Source of the DNA: Rhodospirillaceae bacterium
GTDB lineage: Bacteria; Pseudomonadota; Alphaproteobacteria; Rhodospirillales; UBA2165
Length of the DNA stretch: 37,986 nucleotides
Reading direction: 5' to 3'
Assembly: GCA_018649725.1 (NCBI GenBank)
Contig: JABIHH010000076.1
Span: 1 to 37,986, forward strand
Under the pieces are notes generated by a model that was given only the letters and a program-made list of their open reading frames with translations, did no database searches and had not been told where the DNA came from. The position numbers were made by a program, and so were the translations under genes. Shown here piece after piece: positions 24,102-33,794 of this stretch; position 1 is the first letter of the stretch, and each line of letters starts with the position of its first letter.

Positions 24102-24494
24102 CTAGACCCGCCGCCTTTTACGTGGACGACAGCCGTTATGCGGTATTGGCGTTACGTCACGAATTGCAGTGATCATAAAACCTACAGTCTGCAAAGCCCG
24201 CAGAGCAGACTCTCGCCCAGAACCTGGGCCCTTAACTTCGATTTCCAAAGTCTTCATACCATGTTCCTGCGCTTTTCTACCCGCATCTTCAGCAGCCATC
24301 TGCGCTGCATATGGGGTCGATTTACGAGAACCACGGAAACCTTGACTACCAGCAGAAGACCAGGAAATAGCATTTCCTTGGGCATCAGTAATGGTAATTA
24401 CTGTATTATTAAATGTCGCATTCACATGCGCGACACCGGAGGTAATATTCTTACGCTCGCGGCGGCGTGGACGTGCAGTTGCTGCTTTTGCCAT
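24102..24494 (-). CDS. rpsK: 30S ribosomal protein S11
   Basis: The 130-residue product shows the S11 features [40 protein letters not shown] and the end [13 protein letters not shown]11 lies on the 30S platform near the mRNA exit and the E site. It follows rpsM by 59 bases and precedes rpoA by 84 bases, the usual alpha operon order. Length and motifs are normal. Confidence 0.98.
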   Translation of the reverse strand: MAKAATARPRRRERKNITSGVAHVNATFNNTVITITDAQGNAISWSSAGSQGFRGSRKSTPYAAQMAAEDAGRKAQEHGMKTLEIEVKGPGSGRESALRALQTVGFMITAIRDVTPIPHNGCRPRKRRRV

Positions 24495-24553
24495 TTTTGA
24501 ACCTTATTCCTCAAATCCAACCATCAGACATTTTGGGAAAACCCAAATATTCC

Positions 24554-24934
24554 TTAGCCGGCTTTTACACTTTTCTTTCCAGCAATCGACTTAGCCGGAC
24601 CCTTACGGGTACGAGCATTGGTATGGGTGCGCTGACCACGTACCGGCAAACCACGCCGATGACGGAGACCACGATAGCAACCCAAATCCATTAGTCGCTT
24701 GATATTCATTGAAGTTTCCCGACGCAGATCGCCTTCGACCTGGTAGTCAGAATCAATTAATTCACGAATGCGCACGACTTCATTATCAGTTAATTGATGC
24801 ACACGACGTTCTGTTGGAATTTCTGTCTTCGCACAAATTGCCTTTGCGTGAGTGCGACCGATTCCAAAAATATAAGTAAGCGCGATTTCAACCCGTTTTT
24901 GGGTCGGAATGTTAACGCCAGCGATACGAGCCAA
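24554..24934 (-). CDS. rpsM: 30S ribosomal protein S13 (TTG start)
   Basis: The 126-residue product starts [20 protein letters not shown] after the initiator, with [36 protein letters not shown] and [13 protein letters not shown]13 sits in the 30S head and contacts the P-site tRNA and the large subunit (bridges B1a/B1b). The start codon is TTG, preceded by AAGGAGA at proper spacing; the conserved N-terminus leaves no other start. A 130-base gap separates it from adk and may hold an extra promoter for the alpha operon, but I see no clear hexamers. Confidence 0.97.
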   Translation of the reverse strand: MARIAGVNIPTQKRVEIALTYIFGIGRTHAKAICAKTEIPTERRVHQLTDNEVVRIRELIDSDYQVEGDLRRETSMNIKRLMDLGCYRGLRHRRGLPVRGQRTHTNARTRKGPAKSIAGKKSVKAG

Positions 24935-25064
24935 AGTCGAATCTCCTTAGCTTAAAACAGTTACAATATTTATTGTTGGGGGTTCCCAAAGTGGCGCGAT
25001 TATAGGCACAAAGCATCTAAAGTCAATGCGTTAGCCCCTATTTTTAGCTCGCTCCAAATATGTG

Positions 25065-25715
25065 TTAACCGCCTTCAATAATCTCCTTAATTTGGTCAAA
25101 GACCTCTTCCATACCCTTCATACCATCGACAGATTGCAAAACGCCTTTGTCGCGATAATAAGGCAATATCGGGGCCGTTTGTTCCCGATATGCGGCTAAC
25201 CTCGAACGCACCGTTTCCGGATTATCGTCGGTTCGCCTAATAAACTCAGTTGAGCCGCATTTATCACAAATTCCTTCAACAGCAGTATTGCTGAAGGTAT
25301 CGTGATATCCTGCACAACACTTAGCGCAGGAAAAGCGGCCCGAAATACGTTCAACGATGGCATCTTCATCGACCTCAAGCTGGATTACGAAATCCATCGC
25401 GAGATCTTTTTCAGATAACATCACATCCAATGCTTCTGCCTGGGCGGTAGTCCGGGGAAACCCGTCCAAAATGACGCCCTGTGCTTCATTATGCTGATCA
25501 ATCTGACCGGAAATCATCGAAATGATGACTTCGTCCGGCACCAAATTGCCAGCATCCATAATCTTCTTTACCGTCTGTCCCAATTCGCTGCCAGAACTCG
25601 TTTCGGCGCGTAGCATGTCACCAGTCGATAATTGAATTAGTCCAAAACTTTCTACTAACCGTTCACATTGAGTACCCTTCCCAGCTCCTGGAGGACCCAA
25701 CATAATCAAATTCAT
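25065..25715 (-). CDS. adk: Adenylate kinase, zinc-LID type
   Basis: Adenylate kinase interconverts ATP plus AMP with two ADP and sets the adenylate energy balance. The 216 residues show the P-loop GPPGAGKGTQ (8-17), the AMP site TGDMLRAE and GFPRTTAQAEAL. The long LID domain has two Cys-X2-Cys pairs (CAKC and CDKC), which bind a structural zinc; the first is followed by a further cysteine. RRTDDNPETVRSRL completes the active site. It starts 1 base after the secY stop. Adk between secY and rpsM is the normal arrangement in alphaproteobacteria. Confidence 0.98.
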   Translation of the reverse strand: MNLIMLGPPGAGKGTQCERLVESFGLIQLSTGDMLRAETSSGSELGQTVKKIMDAGNLVPDEVIISMISGQIDQHNEAQGVILDGFPRTTAQAEALDVMLSEKDLAMDFVIQLEVDEDAIVERISGRFSCAKCCAGYHDTFSNTAVEGICDKCGSTEFIRRTDDNPETVRSRLAAYREQTAPILPYYRDKGVLQSVDGMKGMEEVFDQIKEIIEGG

Positions 25716-25716
25716 C

Positions 25717-27057
25717 TCACCGACGTCCCTTCAATCGTGACTTCTTGATCAGCCCTTCATATTGATGGGCGAGCATGTGCGACTGAACTTGCGCAACAGT
25801 ATCCATGGTAACGGTAACAACAATCAGCAAGCTCGTGCCACCAAAGAAGAACGGCACTGAATACTGAGAAATCAAAAGCTCCGGTAAAAGCGCAACGGCA
25901 ACCAAATAGGCCGAACCAACAACCGTCAATCGGGTGGTTACATATTCGAGATAATTTGCCGTGTTCGTACCAGGGCGAATACCCGGAATAAAGCCACCAT
26001 GCTTTTTCAAATTGTCCGCTGTTTCTTCTGGGTTGAAAACAACTGCTGTGTAGAAGAACGCAAAGAAAGCAATCAAAGTACTATAGATAATCAAATAAGT
26101 CGGCTGACCACGGCCCATTAAAGCTGTCACTGTTGTCAGCCATTCGGGACCAGACCCCGCCATAAAGCTAATGACCGTAGTCGGCATCAACAAGAGCGAA
26201 CTCGCGAAAATCAGTGGAATAACGCCGGAAGTATTGATCTTGAGCGGCAGATGAGAATTTTCACCGCCATACATTTTGTTACCTTGCTGGCGTTTCGGAT
26301 ATTGTACAACCAGACGGCGTTGAGCACGCTCAACAAAGACGATGCCGTAGATAACCAAAACAGCCATGATCAGAATAGCGATAATGATACCGGAAGACAG
26401 CGCGCCGGTGCGGCCTAATTCCAAAGTACCGGCTAAAGCACTTGGTAGTTCTGCAACAATGCCAGCGAAAATAATTAGCGAAATACCGTTGCCGACGCCG
26501 CGAGCGGTGATTTGCTCACCGAGCCACATCAGGAACATGGTGCCGCCAACCAAAGTAATCACGGCCGTGAAGCGGAAGAACGCGCCAGGATCCATCACGG
26601 CAGAGCCGAGTGATCCCCGCATACCTTCAATACCAACCGAAATACCATAAGCCTGAGCAGCCGCGATCAAGACCGTCAGATAACGGGTATATTGGTTGAT
26701 TTTCTTCTGACCCTGGGCCCCTTCTTTTTTCAGCGCCGCCATCGAAGGCGAAATTGAAGTCATCAACTGCATGATAATGGCAGCCGAAATATATGGCATG
26801 ATGTTCAGCGCGAAGATGGTCATACGACCAAGTGCACCGCCAGCAAACATATTGAACATTCCCAAAATACCGCCGGCCTGTTGGCGGAAAATATCTTGTA
26901 GAATAGTTGGGTCGATTCCAGGTAGAGGAATATAGGTGCCAAGCCGGTAAACGATCAACGCACCCAACGTAAACCACAGACGCTTTTTCAGCTCTGTGGC
27001 TTTATTGAAAGCGCCAAAGTTTAGATTGGCAGCAAGTTGTTCGGCAGCAGACGCCAT
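25717..27057 (-). CDS. secY: Preprotein translocase subunit SecY
   Basis: SecY is the central channel of the SecYEG translocon in the inner membrane. The 446 residues contain ten hydrophobic segments. Family motifs are RLGTYIPLPGID after helix 1, the plug-region GMFNMFAGGALGRMTIFALN, the MPYISAAIIMQL block, GEQITARGVGNGISLIIFAG, and in the C-terminal half GVIPLIFASSLLLMP, NPEETADNLKKHGGFIPGI and RPGTNTANYLEYVTTRL. It is the last gene of the spc block, 29 bases after rplO, and is followed immediately by adk. Confidence 0.98.
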   Translation of the reverse strand: MASAAEQLAANLNFGAFNKATELKKRLWFTLGALIVYRLGTYIPLPGIDPTILQDIFRQQAGGILGMFNMFAGGALGRMTIFALNIMPYISAAIIMQLMTSISPSMAALKKEGAQGQKKINQYTRYLTVLIAAAQAYGISVGIEGMRGSLGSAVMDPGAFFRFTAVITLVGGTMFLMWLGEQITARGVGNGISLIIFAGIVAELPSALAGTLELGRTGALSSGIIIAILIMAVLVIYGIVFVERAQRRLVVQYPKRQQGNKMYGGENSHLPLKINTSGVIPLIFASSLLLMPTTVISFMAGSGPEWLTTVTALMGRGQPTYLIIYSTLIAFFAFFYTAVVFNPEETADNLKKHGGFIPGIRPGTNTANYLEYVTTRLTVVGSAYLVAVALLPELLISQYSVPFFFGGTSLLIVVTVTMDTVAQVQSHMLAHQYEGLIKKSRLKGRR

Positions 27058-27086
27058 AATATTCCTCAGACTTTCCTAAACAGTCG

Positions 27087-27701
27087 CTATTCTTCGGCTT
27101 CAGCTTCAGGAGCGGCTTCTTCAGCAGCTGCTGGGGCTTCACCATCGTCGTCATCAACGGAAGCTTTTTTCTTTGGACCAGCCGCCACTCTTTTAGCTGC
27201 AGTCTTGGCAGATTTTTCTTGCGCCAGAAGCTCGACCTTAGTTGGATCCGGCAAAGTAACTTTGCCGCCCGCTTTTTCAATCGCCGCAATGGCAGATTTG
27301 GTCGCGCCTGATACTTCACAGGTCAAAGCCGCTTTGATGTCGCCTTTAGCAAGAATACGAACACCATCTTTGTTGCCCCGGATCAACCCGGCAGCCGCAA
27401 GGGTTTCAACATTGACGGTTGATTTGGCATCGAATTTTTTCTCATCAATTGCTTTTTGTAAACGACCGAGATTAACGATCTCAAATTTCTTGGCAAAGAT
27501 GTTGTTGAAACCACGTTTTGGAGTCCGCCGATAAATCGGCATTTGGCCACCCTCGAAACCGAGAACGGACACACCAGAGCGAGATTTCTGACCTTTTACG
27601 CCCCGACCGGCAGTTTTGCCTTTACCAGAGCCTTCACCACGGCCAACACGCATGCGTGATTTCCGGGCACCTTCGTTATCACGAATTTCGTTCAGTCTCA
27701 T
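27087..27701 (-). CDS. rplO: 50S ribosomal protein L15 with acidic C-terminal extension
   Basis: From ATG 27701 the product is 204 residues, against about 145-160 for most L15 proteins. The core shows [58 protein letters not shown] and a normal C-terminal fold ending near [13 protein letters not shown]. About 40 extra residues follow: first basic ([15 protein letters not shown]), then DDDD and an Ala/Glu-rich tail. The last part is nearly identical to the end of L3. A TTG one codon earlier is in frame, but the ATG fits the family. AAGGA lies upstream. Confidence 0.96.
   Translation of the reverse strand: MRLNEIRDNEGARKSRMRVGRGEGSGKGKTAGRGVKGQKSRSGVSVLGFEGGQMPIYRRTPKRGFNNIFAKKFEIVNLGRLQKAIDEKKFDAKSTVNVETLAAAGLIRGNKDGVRILAKGDIKAALTCEVSGATKSAIAAIEKAGGKVTLPDPTKVELLAQEKSAKTAAKRVAAGPKKKASVDDDDGEAPAAAEEAAPEAEAEE
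27097..27122. repeat. 26-bp near-identical repeat, copy in rplO tail
   Basis: This stretch matches 35590-35615 in rplC at 25 of 26 positions and in the same reading frame. It encodes the shared Glu-Glu-Ala-Ala-Pro-Glu-Ala-Glu-Ala segment of the L15 and L3 tails. It may be convergent low-complexity sequence or a product of recombination. Confidence 0.6.
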
Positions 27702-27713
27702 CAATCTAATTCC

Positions 27714-27905
27714 TTATGCGTCGTCTTCAACGCGGACCAAATGCTGGATCTTGTTGATCATGCCACGTACAGATGGCGTATCTTCCAAGGTCCGAGTTCG
27801 GTGCATTTTGTTGAGCCCCAAACCTACCAAGGTCTGACGCTGATCATTCCGGCGTCCGATTGGACTACCAATTTGAGTTACCGTTACGGTTTTCTTATCA
27901 GCCAT
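27714..27905 (-). CDS. rpmD: 50S ribosomal protein L30
   Basis: The 63-residue product has the usual L30 length and the motifs [20 protein letters not shown] and [20 protein letters not shown], ending IQHLVRV. L30 is a small large-subunit protein near helix 38/5S rRNA. It lies between rpsE (5-base gap) and rplO (12-base gap) in the spc operon order. Confidence 0.97.
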   Translation of the reverse strand: MADKKTVTVTQIGSPIGRRNDQRQTLVGLGLNKMHRTRTLEDTPSVRGMINKIQHLVRVEDDA

Positions 27906-27910
27906 AATCT

Positions 27911-28588
27911 TTAAGCCTGTTCACTTGCAGCTTCTTGAGCAGAAGATTCTTGAGCCGCTGCTTGGGCGCCATCACGACGACCGACAATATCACTGACTTT
28001 CTTACCGCGCTTCGCAGCAATCGCACGTGGCGATGCTAAGTTTTCCAGCGCATCGAAAGTCGCTTTGATCATGTTGTAAGGGTTTGGTGAACCATTGGAT
28101 TTCGCGACAACATCTTGAACGCCCAAGGTTTCAAACACCGCACGCATTGGACCACCGGCAATGATACCCGTACCTGCCGGAGCAGCCCGAACAATCACTT
28201 TACCTGCGCCAAAACGACCCTCGACATCATGATGCAATGTCCGACCTTCACGAAGAGGTACGCGGACCAATTTGCGTTTTGCAGCTTCGGTTGCTTTGCG
28301 GATTGCCTCTGGTACTTCACGGGCTTTACCGCTACCAAAACCAACTCGGCCGCGGCCATCGCCAACCACAACAAGTGCAGCAAAGCCAAACCGGCGACCA
28401 CCCTTAACAACTTTTGCGACACGGTTAATGCCAACCAGCTTATCAATTAGCTCATCGCCATCACGATCATCACGTCCACCGCCACGACCACCTCGACCGC
28501 GTCCACCGCCGTCACGATTACCGCCTCTTTGACCACCACGGCCTTGATTTGGGCCTTTAGGTCCTTGAGAATTAGGTTCTTGCGCCAT
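27911..28588 (-). CDS. rpsE: 30S ribosomal protein S5 with RGG-rich N-terminal extension
   Basis: S5 lies at the mRNA entry tunnel of the 30S subunit and affects decoding accuracy. The core begins at about residue 46 with [20 protein letters not shown], then [42 protein letters not shown] and [15 protein letters not shown]. The first 45 residues are almost all Gly, Arg, Asn, Gln and Asp, with several RGG and RGRGG units. The C-terminus adds an Ala/Gln/Glu/Ser tail. The total of 225 residues is long for S5 (about 167 in E. coli), though Gly/Arg-rich extensions are known in alphaproteobacteria. Confidence 0.97.
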   Translation of the reverse strand: MAQEPNSQGPKGPNQGRGGQRGGNRDGGGRGRGGRGGGRDDRDGDELIDKLVGINRVAKVVKGGRRFGFAALVVVGDGRGRVGFGSGKAREVPEAIRKATEAAKRKLVRVPLREGRTLHHDVEGRFGAGKVIVRAAPAGTGIIAGGPMRAVFETLGVQDVVAKSNGSPNPYNMIKATFDALENLASPRAIAAKRGKKVSDIVGRRDGAQAAAQESSAQEAASEQA

Positions 28589-28599
28589 CTATCATACTC

Positions 28600-28962
28600 C
28601 TAGAATGACAGTCCGCCCTCACGGGCAGCCTCGGCCAGAGCTTTCACTCGACCATGATACAAATATCCACCACGGTCGAAGACAACAGTGTCGACACCCG
28701 CTTTTTTGGCACGCTCAGCAACCGCTTTACCAACGGCTGATGCAGCTTCAACGCTGGCACCGGTTTTCAATTTACCGCGCACGTCTTTATCGATTGACGA
28801 AGCGGCAGCAACGGTTGCGCCTTTCGCATCATCGATGACTTGAGCGTAAATATGTTTTCCAGAACGGAACACGGCCAAACGTGGTCGACCGGCATTGTTC
28901 CTTTTAACTTTGCCGCTGGTGCGCTTGCGCCGACGGTCATAGAGCTCTTTAGAAGTTTTCAT
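28600..28962 (-). CDS. rplR: 50S ribosomal protein L18
   Basis: The 120-residue product shows the L18 motifs [55 protein letters not shown] and [16 protein letters not shown] at the end. L18 binds 5S rRNA in the central protuberance. It lies between rplF (3-base gap) and rpsE (11-base gap), the normal spc order. Confidence 0.98.
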   Translation of the reverse strand: MKTSKELYDRRRKRTSGKVKRNNAGRPRLAVFRSGKHIYAQVIDDAKGATVAAASSIDKDVRGKLKTGASVEAASAVGKAVAERAKKAGVDTVVFDRGGYLYHGRVKALAEAAREGGLSF

Positions 28963-28965
28963 GAC

Positions 28966-29499
28966 TTACTTCTTCTTCCCTTCTTTACGCAGGATTTGCT
29001 CATCTTTGTACTTCACGCCTTTGCCTTTATAAGGCTCGGGCGGACGATAAGAGCGAATTTTGGCCGCTGTCGCGCCAACTGCTTGCTTATCAGCACCGAA
29101 GATTGAGATATCGTTCTGCGTTTCGCATGTAATTTTGATGCCTTCTGGGATCGGATGGCGAATTTCATGGCTGTGACCAAGTTGCAAAACAAGATCTTTG
29201 CCTTGAACTTGGGCCCGGTAACCAACTCCGTTCACCTGCAAATCTTTCGTGAAACCTTCGCTAACGCCAATGACAACGTTACTGGCCAAAGACCGGAACG
29301 TGCCCCACATTTTGCGAGCTTTCAGTGAATCATTTGCTGGCTTAACCCAAATATTGCCGTCCTCAACAGACGGTACAACATCATCAACAAAAGTAAGGTT
29401 CAATTCACCTTGCTTGCCTTTAGCCGTCAAAACCTGACCAGCCAGATCGATGGTAACACCTTCTGGAATGGTAACTGGTAATAATCCTACGCGTGACAT
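28966..29499 (-). CDS. rplF: 50S ribosomal protein L6
   Basis: The 177-residue product has the standard L6 length and two-repeat fold. Motifs are SRVGLLPVTIPEGV at the start, VIGVSEGFTKDLQVNGVGYR in the middle, LQLGHSHEIRHPIPEGI and the strongly conserved end RSYRPPEPYKGKGVKY. L6 lies near the factor-binding site and the sarcin-ricin loop. It follows rpsH by 17 bases and precedes rplR by 3. Confidence 0.98.
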   Translation of the reverse strand: MSRVGLLPVTIPEGVTIDLAGQVLTAKGKQGELNLTFVDDVVPSVEDGNIWVKPANDSLKARKMWGTFRSLASNVVIGVSEGFTKDLQVNGVGYRAQVQGKDLVLQLGHSHEIRHPIPEGIKITCETQNDISIFGADKQAVGATAAKIRSYRPPEPYKGKGVKYKDEQILRKEGKKK

Positions 29500-29516
29500 G
29501 TCTGTGCTCCCCTACC

Positions 29517-29915
29517 CTAGAATACGTGGCACAAAACTTCGCCACCAACATTGGCAGCGCGCGCTTCGGCGTCCGACATCACACCTTGAGGAGTCGACAA
29601 AATAGCGATCCCCAAGCCGTTATAGATGCGCGGCAAGTCTTTGATTTTGGAATAAACCCGGCAACCAGGACTGGAGATACGGTTGATCTCTTTGATCACC
29701 GGCTCACCGTCATAGTATTTCAGCTCGATGACAATTTCATCAATGCCTTTCCGAATGTTATCTTGTGAATAGTCACGGATATAACCTTCCCGCTTCAACA
29801 CATCGAGCACATTGGCACGAAGTTTAGAAGCCGGCGTGCTAACAGAACTTTTCTTAGCACTTTGACCATTCCGGATACGTGTTAAAAGGTCCGCTACGGG
29901 ATCACTCATAGACAT
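29517..29915 (-). CDS. rpsH: 30S ribosomal protein S8
   Basis: The 132-residue product shows [15 protein letters not shown] at the start, [30 protein letters not shown] and the conserved end [21 protein letters not shown]8 binds the central domain of 16S rRNA and in E. coli also represses spc translation. ATG codons at 29915 and 29909 are both possible; the first is given. It lies between rpsN (15-base gap) and rplF. Confidence 0.98.
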   Translation of the reverse strand: MSMSDPVADLLTRIRNGQSAKKSSVSTPASKLRANVLDVLKREGYIRDYSQDNIRKGIDEIVIELKYYDGEPVIKEINRISSPGCRVYSKIKDLPRIYNGLGIAILSTPQGVMSDAEARAANVGGEVLCHVF

Positions 29916-29930
29916 TTATGTGTTCCTCCC

Positions 29931-30236
29931 TTACCAGCTAGACTTGACCATGCCCGGGATTTTCCCGTGCGAGGCCAGTTCACGTAATGCAATACGAGAC
30001 ATGCGGAATTTGCGATAGTTACTACGGCCACGGCCGGAGATTTCGCAACGCAGTCTAACGCGCACCTTCGAAGAATTACGAGGTAGTTGCGCTAATTTCA
30101 ATTGAGCTTCAAAACGCTCTTCAGCAGATAAGGACTCGTCCCTGGTCACTGCTTTCAAAGCTGCCCGCTTAGCTGCAAATTTTTCAGCCAAACGAATTCG
30201 TTTTTTATTCCGCTCGACGACACTTTTCTTTGCCAT
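29931..30236 (-). CDS. rpsN: 30S ribosomal protein S14, zinc-free type
   Basis: The 101-residue product is the long, zinc-independent form of S14. It starts [20 protein letters not shown] and ends with [20 protein letters not shown] and [18 protein letters not shown]. It lacks the CxxC pairs of the short zinc form. S14 helps assemble the 30S head near the A and P sites. It lies between rplE (24-base gap) and rpsH. Confidence 0.98.
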   Translation of the reverse strand: MAKKSVVERNKKRIRLAEKFAAKRAALKAVTRDESLSAEERFEAQLKLAQLPRNSSKVRVRLRCEISGRGRSNYRKFRMSRIALRELASHGKIPGMVKSSW

Positions 30237-30260
30237 GATTTATAAGGCTCCGTTCGTCTA

Positions 30261-30800
30261 TTAATTAGTAAAAGGCATGTTGAAACCTTTGAGGAGCTCG
30301 AGGCCTTCCTCATTGGTTTTGGCCGTCGTACAAATGATGACGTCCATGCCGCGAATATTATCAACTTTGTCATAATTGATCTCGGGAAACACAATCTGTT
30401 CCTTAATACCGAGAGCAAAATTACCGCGTCCGTCGAAACTCTTTGGTGAAATACCGCGGAAGTCACGAACACGAGGCAATGCAATATTGACGAGGCGATC
30501 AAGGAATTCATACATCCGATTTCCGCGCAGCGTCACTTTGCAGCCGACAATCATATCATCACGCAATTTAAAGGCCGCAATTGACTTGCGAGCACGCGTA
30601 ATGATGGGCTTTTGACCGGAAATCAACGCCATTTCTTCAAGCGGAGATTCGATCTTTTTCTTATCCTGAGAGGCTTCACCAACACCCATGTTGATAATAA
30701 TTTTCTCAAGTTTTGGCACCTGCATCACATTTTTATAACCAAAATGCGACATCAAGGCTGGCTTTACTTCAGAATTGAAGCTTTCGTTTAAACGAGTCAT
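30261..30800 (-). CDS. rplE: 50S ribosomal protein L5
   Basis: The 179-residue product shows [60 protein letters not shown] and the conserved [19 protein letters not shown] block. L5 binds 5S rRNA and contacts the P-site tRNA. Length is normal for the family. It follows rplX by 11 bases and precedes rpsN by 24. Confidence 0.98.
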   Translation of the reverse strand: MTRLNESFNSEVKPALMSHFGYKNVMQVPKLEKIIINMGVGEASQDKKKIESPLEEMALISGQKPIITRARKSIAAFKLRDDMIVGCKVTLRGNRMYEFLDRLVNIALPRVRDFRGISPKSFDGRGNFALGIKEQIVFPEINYDKVDNIRGMDVIICTTAKTNEEGLELLKGFNMPFTN

Positions 30801-30811
30801 CTCAATTCACC

Positions 30812-31135
30812 CTATATATCGATCACTTCGCCGGATCGTTTGGCATAACGAACTTTACGTCCGTCTTCCAAAGTCTTGTATCCGACGCGAGTGGCGTTGC
30901 TGTCTTTTGGATCGATGTGAGAGAGGTTTGAAACATGAATAGCAGCCTCTTTCTCGACGATTCCACCGGCACCGGCTTGTGAAGGTGCGGTATGGCGTTT
31001 CACCATATTGACACCTTGGACAATAGCGCGCTGATCTTCTTTGATCATTTTCAGGATTTCACCTGTCTTGCCTTTGTCCTTACCGGAAAGAACGATCACC
31101 CGATCACCCTTTTTTACTTTAAATTTATCAGCCAT
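30812..31135 (-). CDS. rplX: 50S ribosomal protein L24
   Basis: The 107-residue product begins with the KOW motif [20 protein letters not shown] and continues with [20 protein letters not shown] and [21 protein letters not shown]24 starts assembly of the large subunit and lies at the tunnel exit. Its start codon directly abuts the rplN stop, so the two are probably coupled in translation. Confidence 0.98.
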   Translation of the reverse strand: MADKFKVKKGDRVIVLSGKDKGKTGEILKMIKEDQRAIVQGVNMVKRHTAPSQAGAGGIVEKEAAIHVSNLSHIDPKDSNATRVGYKTLEDGRKVRYAKRSGEVIDI

Positions 31136-31504
31136 TTAGAGAACCTCCGGAGCCAGGGAAATAATCTTCATAAATTTCCGTGACCGTAATTCACGCGTCA
31201 CTGGTCCAAAGATACGTGTGCCGACTGGCTCACCTGCTTGGCTGATTAGAACGGCAGCATTGCTGTCAAACCGAATGGCACTTCCGTCATCACGACGAAT
31301 TTCCTTCTTGGTCCGTACAATAACTGCCCGGTGCAATTCGCCCTTCTTAACGCGGCCTCGTGGAATAGCTTCTTTAACGGTGACGACAATAACGTCGCCA
31401 ACAGAAGCAGTTCTACGCTTAGACCCGCCAAGAACTTTGATGCACTGCACCCGTCTCGCGCCAGAGTTATCGGCGACATCCAGGTTGGTTTGCATCTGGA
31501 TCAT
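31136..31504 (-). CDS. rplN: 50S ribosomal protein L14
   Basis: The 122-residue product has the family length and motifs: [20 protein letters not shown] at the start, [40 protein letters not shown] and [20 protein letters not shown] at the end. L14 forms intersubunit bridges B5 and B8. It lies between rpsQ (34-base gap) and rplX (no gap). Confidence 0.98.
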   Translation of the reverse strand: MIQMQTNLDVADNSGARRVQCIKVLGGSKRRTASVGDVIVVTVKEAIPRGRVKKGELHRAVIVRTKKEIRRDDGSAIRFDSNAAVLISQAGEPVGTRIFGPVTRELRSRKFMKIISLAPEVL

Positions 31505-31538
31505 ATTATTCTTCCTTTACTTATTCACCGCGAACAGC

Positions 31539-31775
31539 TTATTCCGCTGCGGTGATGACTTCCCATGATTTCCGCTTCGAAATCGGACGGCACTCTTGGA
31601 TCTGAACAACATCACCTTCTTTAACGGTGTTGTTCTCATCATGAGCAACATACTTCTTCGAACGCCGAATGAACTTTTTGTAGAGCGGATGTTGGGTGCG
31701 ACGTTCGACATTGACGACGACCGTCTTGTCCATTTTGTCGCTTACCACAACACCTTGCAAAATTCGCTTAGGCAT
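31539..31775 (-). CDS. rpsQ: 30S ribosomal protein S17
   Basis: The 78-residue product shows [40 protein letters not shown] and [20 protein letters not shown] with the [13 protein letters not shown] end. S17 is a primary 16S rRNA-binding protein with an OB fold. It follows rpmC by 11 bases and precedes rplN by 34. Confidence 0.98.
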   Translation of the reverse strand: MPKRILQGVVVSDKMDKTVVVNVERRTQHPLYKKFIRRSKKYVAHDENNTVKEGDVVQIQECRPISKRKSWEVITAAE

Positions 31776-31786
31776 TTACTAACTCC

Positions 31787-31987
31787 TTAAGAAGCGCTTA
31801 CGCGCTTTTTCTCATTCAAAATTGTTTTAACCTGCGCAAGCTCGCGGCGAACCTGGCGAACTCGAGCGGTATTTTCCAATTGGCCACTTGCCGCCTGGAA
31901 ACGAAGATTGAATGCTTCCTTGCTCAAATCGTTAAGCTGATCGCTCAGCTCATCGACGGTTTTTGCGCGTACGTCTTCAGCTTTCAT
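31787..31987 (-). CDS. rpmC: 50S ribosomal protein L29
   Basis: The 66-residue helical-hairpin protein shows [40 protein letters not shown] and [21 protein letters not shown]29 sits at the tunnel exit and helps form the docking site for trigger factor and SRP. It follows rplP by 4 bases and precedes rpsQ by 11. Confidence 0.98.
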   Translation of the reverse strand: MKAEDVRAKTVDELSDQLNDLSKEAFNLRFQAASGQLENTARVRQVRRELAQVKTILNEKKRVSAS

Positions 31988-31991
31988 CGTC

Positions 31992-32411
31992 TTAGTTTCC
32001 TGTACCCAAGCGTTGGATAAATTTCGTATTGATCGGCAATTTGGCAGCAGCTAATTCAAAGGCCCGGCGCGCGACATCTTCTGGCACGCCATCAACTTCA
32101 AACATCACCCGACCAGGCTTAATCCGAGCAACCCAAAATTCCGGGTTACCCTTACCTTTACCTTGACGAACTTCGGCTGGCTTTTGTGAGACTGGAACAT
32201 CAGGGAAAACCCGGATCCAGACACGACCGGCACGTTTCATATGACGGGTCATGGCACGACGAGCGGCCTCAATTTGACGCGCCGTTAGACGAGCCGGCTG
32301 CATTGCTTTCATGCCATAGGATCCAAAATTAAGATCCGTACCGCCTTTTGCATTTCCGTGAATCCGCCCTTTATGAGCTTTCCGGAATTTTGTGCGTTTT
32401 GGTTGCAACAT
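31992..32411 (-). CDS. rplP: 50S ribosomal protein L16
   Basis: The 139-residue product starts [20 protein letters not shown] and includes [40 protein letters not shown] and [21 protein letters not shown]16 binds near the peptidyl transferase centre and positions A-site tRNA. Length is normal. It follows rpsC by 32 bases. Confidence 0.98.
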   Translation of the reverse strand: MLQPKRTKFRKAHKGRIHGNAKGGTDLNFGSYGMKAMQPARLTARQIEAARRAMTRHMKRAGRVWIRVFPDVPVSQKPAEVRQGKGKGNPEFWVARIKPGRVMFEVDGVPEDVARRAFELAAAKLPINTKFIQRLGTGN

Positions 32412-32443
32412 TGCTTTAGACTTTCTTAGTCAAAAAATTCAAA

Positions 32444-33124
32444 TTAACGAGATGGCTGCTGATCTTGTGTTTTCTTGTCTTGAGCCATTGGATCATGAGC
32501 AAGAATTTCGCCCTTATAGACCCAGACTTTAACACCACAGATGCCATAAGTTGTTTTTGCGCGGGCAACACCATAATCGATGTCAGCGCGTAAAGTATGA
32601 AGTGGAACCTGACCTTCACGGTACCATTCGGTCCGTGCAATCTCAGCACCACCAAGACGACCACCGCAATTGATCCGAATACCTTCAGCGCCAAGACGAA
32701 TGGCTGACTGAACAGCACGCTTCATAGCCCGGCGGAAAGCAATTCGACGCTCAAGCTGCTGAGCGATATTTTCAGCAATCAAAGTCGCATCAATTTCAGG
32801 TTTACGGATTTCCACGATGTTCAAGCTGACATCACCGCCGGTACGCTTTGAAAGCTCCAAACGAAGCGTTTCAATGTCAGCACCTTTTTTACCGATAACA
32901 ACACCTGGACGCGCGGTATGGATCGTGATCCGAGCACGTTTAGCAGGACGTTCGATAATGATTTTGCTGAGACCAGCTTGTTTCAGCTTATCTTGCAAAA
33001 ATTCGCGGATCGCCAAATCTGCATGCAATTGATCGGCGTAGTTTTCGCCTTCAGCATACCAGCGGGAATCCCAAGTACGGTTGATCCCTAGGCGAAAGCC
33101 AATCGGGTTTACTTTTTGACCCAT
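32444..33124 (-). CDS. rpsC: 30S ribosomal protein S3
   Basis: The 226-residue product starts [20 protein letters not shown] and contains the KH domain [38 protein letters not shown] and [20 protein letters not shown], ending with a polar tail. S3 lies at the mRNA entry site and takes part in helicase activity. Its ATG overlaps the rplV stop (TAATG), so the two are probably translationally coupled. Confidence 0.98.
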   Translation of the reverse strand: MGQKVNPIGFRLGINRTWDSRWYAEGENYADQLHADLAIREFLQDKLKQAGLSKIIIERPAKRARITIHTARPGVVIGKKGADIETLRLELSKRTGGDVSLNIVEIRKPEIDATLIAENIAQQLERRIAFRRAMKRAVQSAIRLGAEGIRINCGGRLGGAEIARTEWYREGQVPLHTLRADIDYGVARAKTTYGICGVKVWVYKGEILAHDPMAQDKKTQDQQPSR

Positions 33125-33504
33125 TATGCAGTCTCCTCGCGCTCACGCACAACTATGGTCAAGTTGCTGAACGGTTTAAAAATTCTGCCGGTACGGCCAC
33201 GAGCCCGTGGACGCCAGCGTTTCATTACAAATGCCCGACCGCAGCTGGCTTCGGCAACATACAGACGATCAATATCGAGCTGTTGGTTGTTCTCAGCATT
33301 GGCGATGGCGGTTTGAAGAACTTTTTTCACTTCACCAGCAATCCGGCGAGTTGAAAAAGTTAAGTCATTGAGAGCCACTTCGCAGGATTTTCCACGAATG
33401 CTTTGGGCCACTAAATTCATTTTCTGCGGCGAAGTTCGGATCATTTTGCCATAAGCCGTGGCTTCATTATCCGCAAACCTTCTGGGCGCTGCTTTCTTGC
33501 CCAT
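33124..33504 (-). CDS. rplV: 50S ribosomal protein L22
   Basis: The 126-residue product shows [40 protein letters not shown] and the conserved [20 protein letters not shown] loop end. L22 extends a beta hairpin into the exit tunnel and is a site of macrolide resistance changes. Its stop overlaps the rpsC start by one base; the rpsS stop lies 2 bases upstream. Confidence 0.98.
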   Translation of the reverse strand: MGKKAAPRRFADNEATAYGKMIRTSPQKMNLVAQSIRGKSCEVALNDLTFSTRRIAGEVKKVLQTAIANAENNQQLDIDRLYVAEASCGRAFVMKRWRPRARGRTGRIFKPFSNLTIVVREREETA

Positions 33505-33506
33505 GG

Positions 33507-33785
33507 CTATTCCCTCTTCCCTTTTTTATCAGCCATATGGCCGAGATATGTACGCGTTGGGGAAAACTCACCCATTTTGTGACCAACCATATTTTCAGTC
33601 ACCAAAACGGGGATATGTTTTTTCCCGTTATAAACACCGAAGGTTAATCCTACGAATTGCGGTAGAATTGTTGACCGACGAGACCAAGTTTTGATCACCT
33701 CGTTACGACCAGATGCGCGTGAAACCTCTGCTTTCTTAAGCAGATAAGAATCGACGAACGGTCCTTTCCAAACTGAACGAGCCAC
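33507..33785 (-). CDS. rpsS: 30S ribosomal protein S19 (GTG start)
   Basis: The 92-residue product starts [20 protein letters not shown] after the initiator and continues with [20 protein letters not shown] and [21 protein letters not shown]19 lies in the 30S head beside S13 and contacts A-site tRNA. The start is GTG preceded by AAGGAGATACC, and the conserved N-terminus fixes it. It lies between rplB (9-base gap) and rplV. Confidence 0.98.
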   Translation of the reverse strand: MARSVWKGPFVDSYLLKKAEVSRASGRNEVIKTWSRRSTILPQFVGLTFGVYNGKKHIPVLVTENMVGHKMGEFSPTRTYLGHMADKKGKRE

Positions 33786-33794
33786 GGTATCTCC

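Noticed and set aside
24935..25064. Gap between adk and rpsM, searched for rpmJ (L36) and for a promoter.
   Set aside because: No frame encodes the short Cys-rich L36, and no convincing -35/-10 pair is seen.
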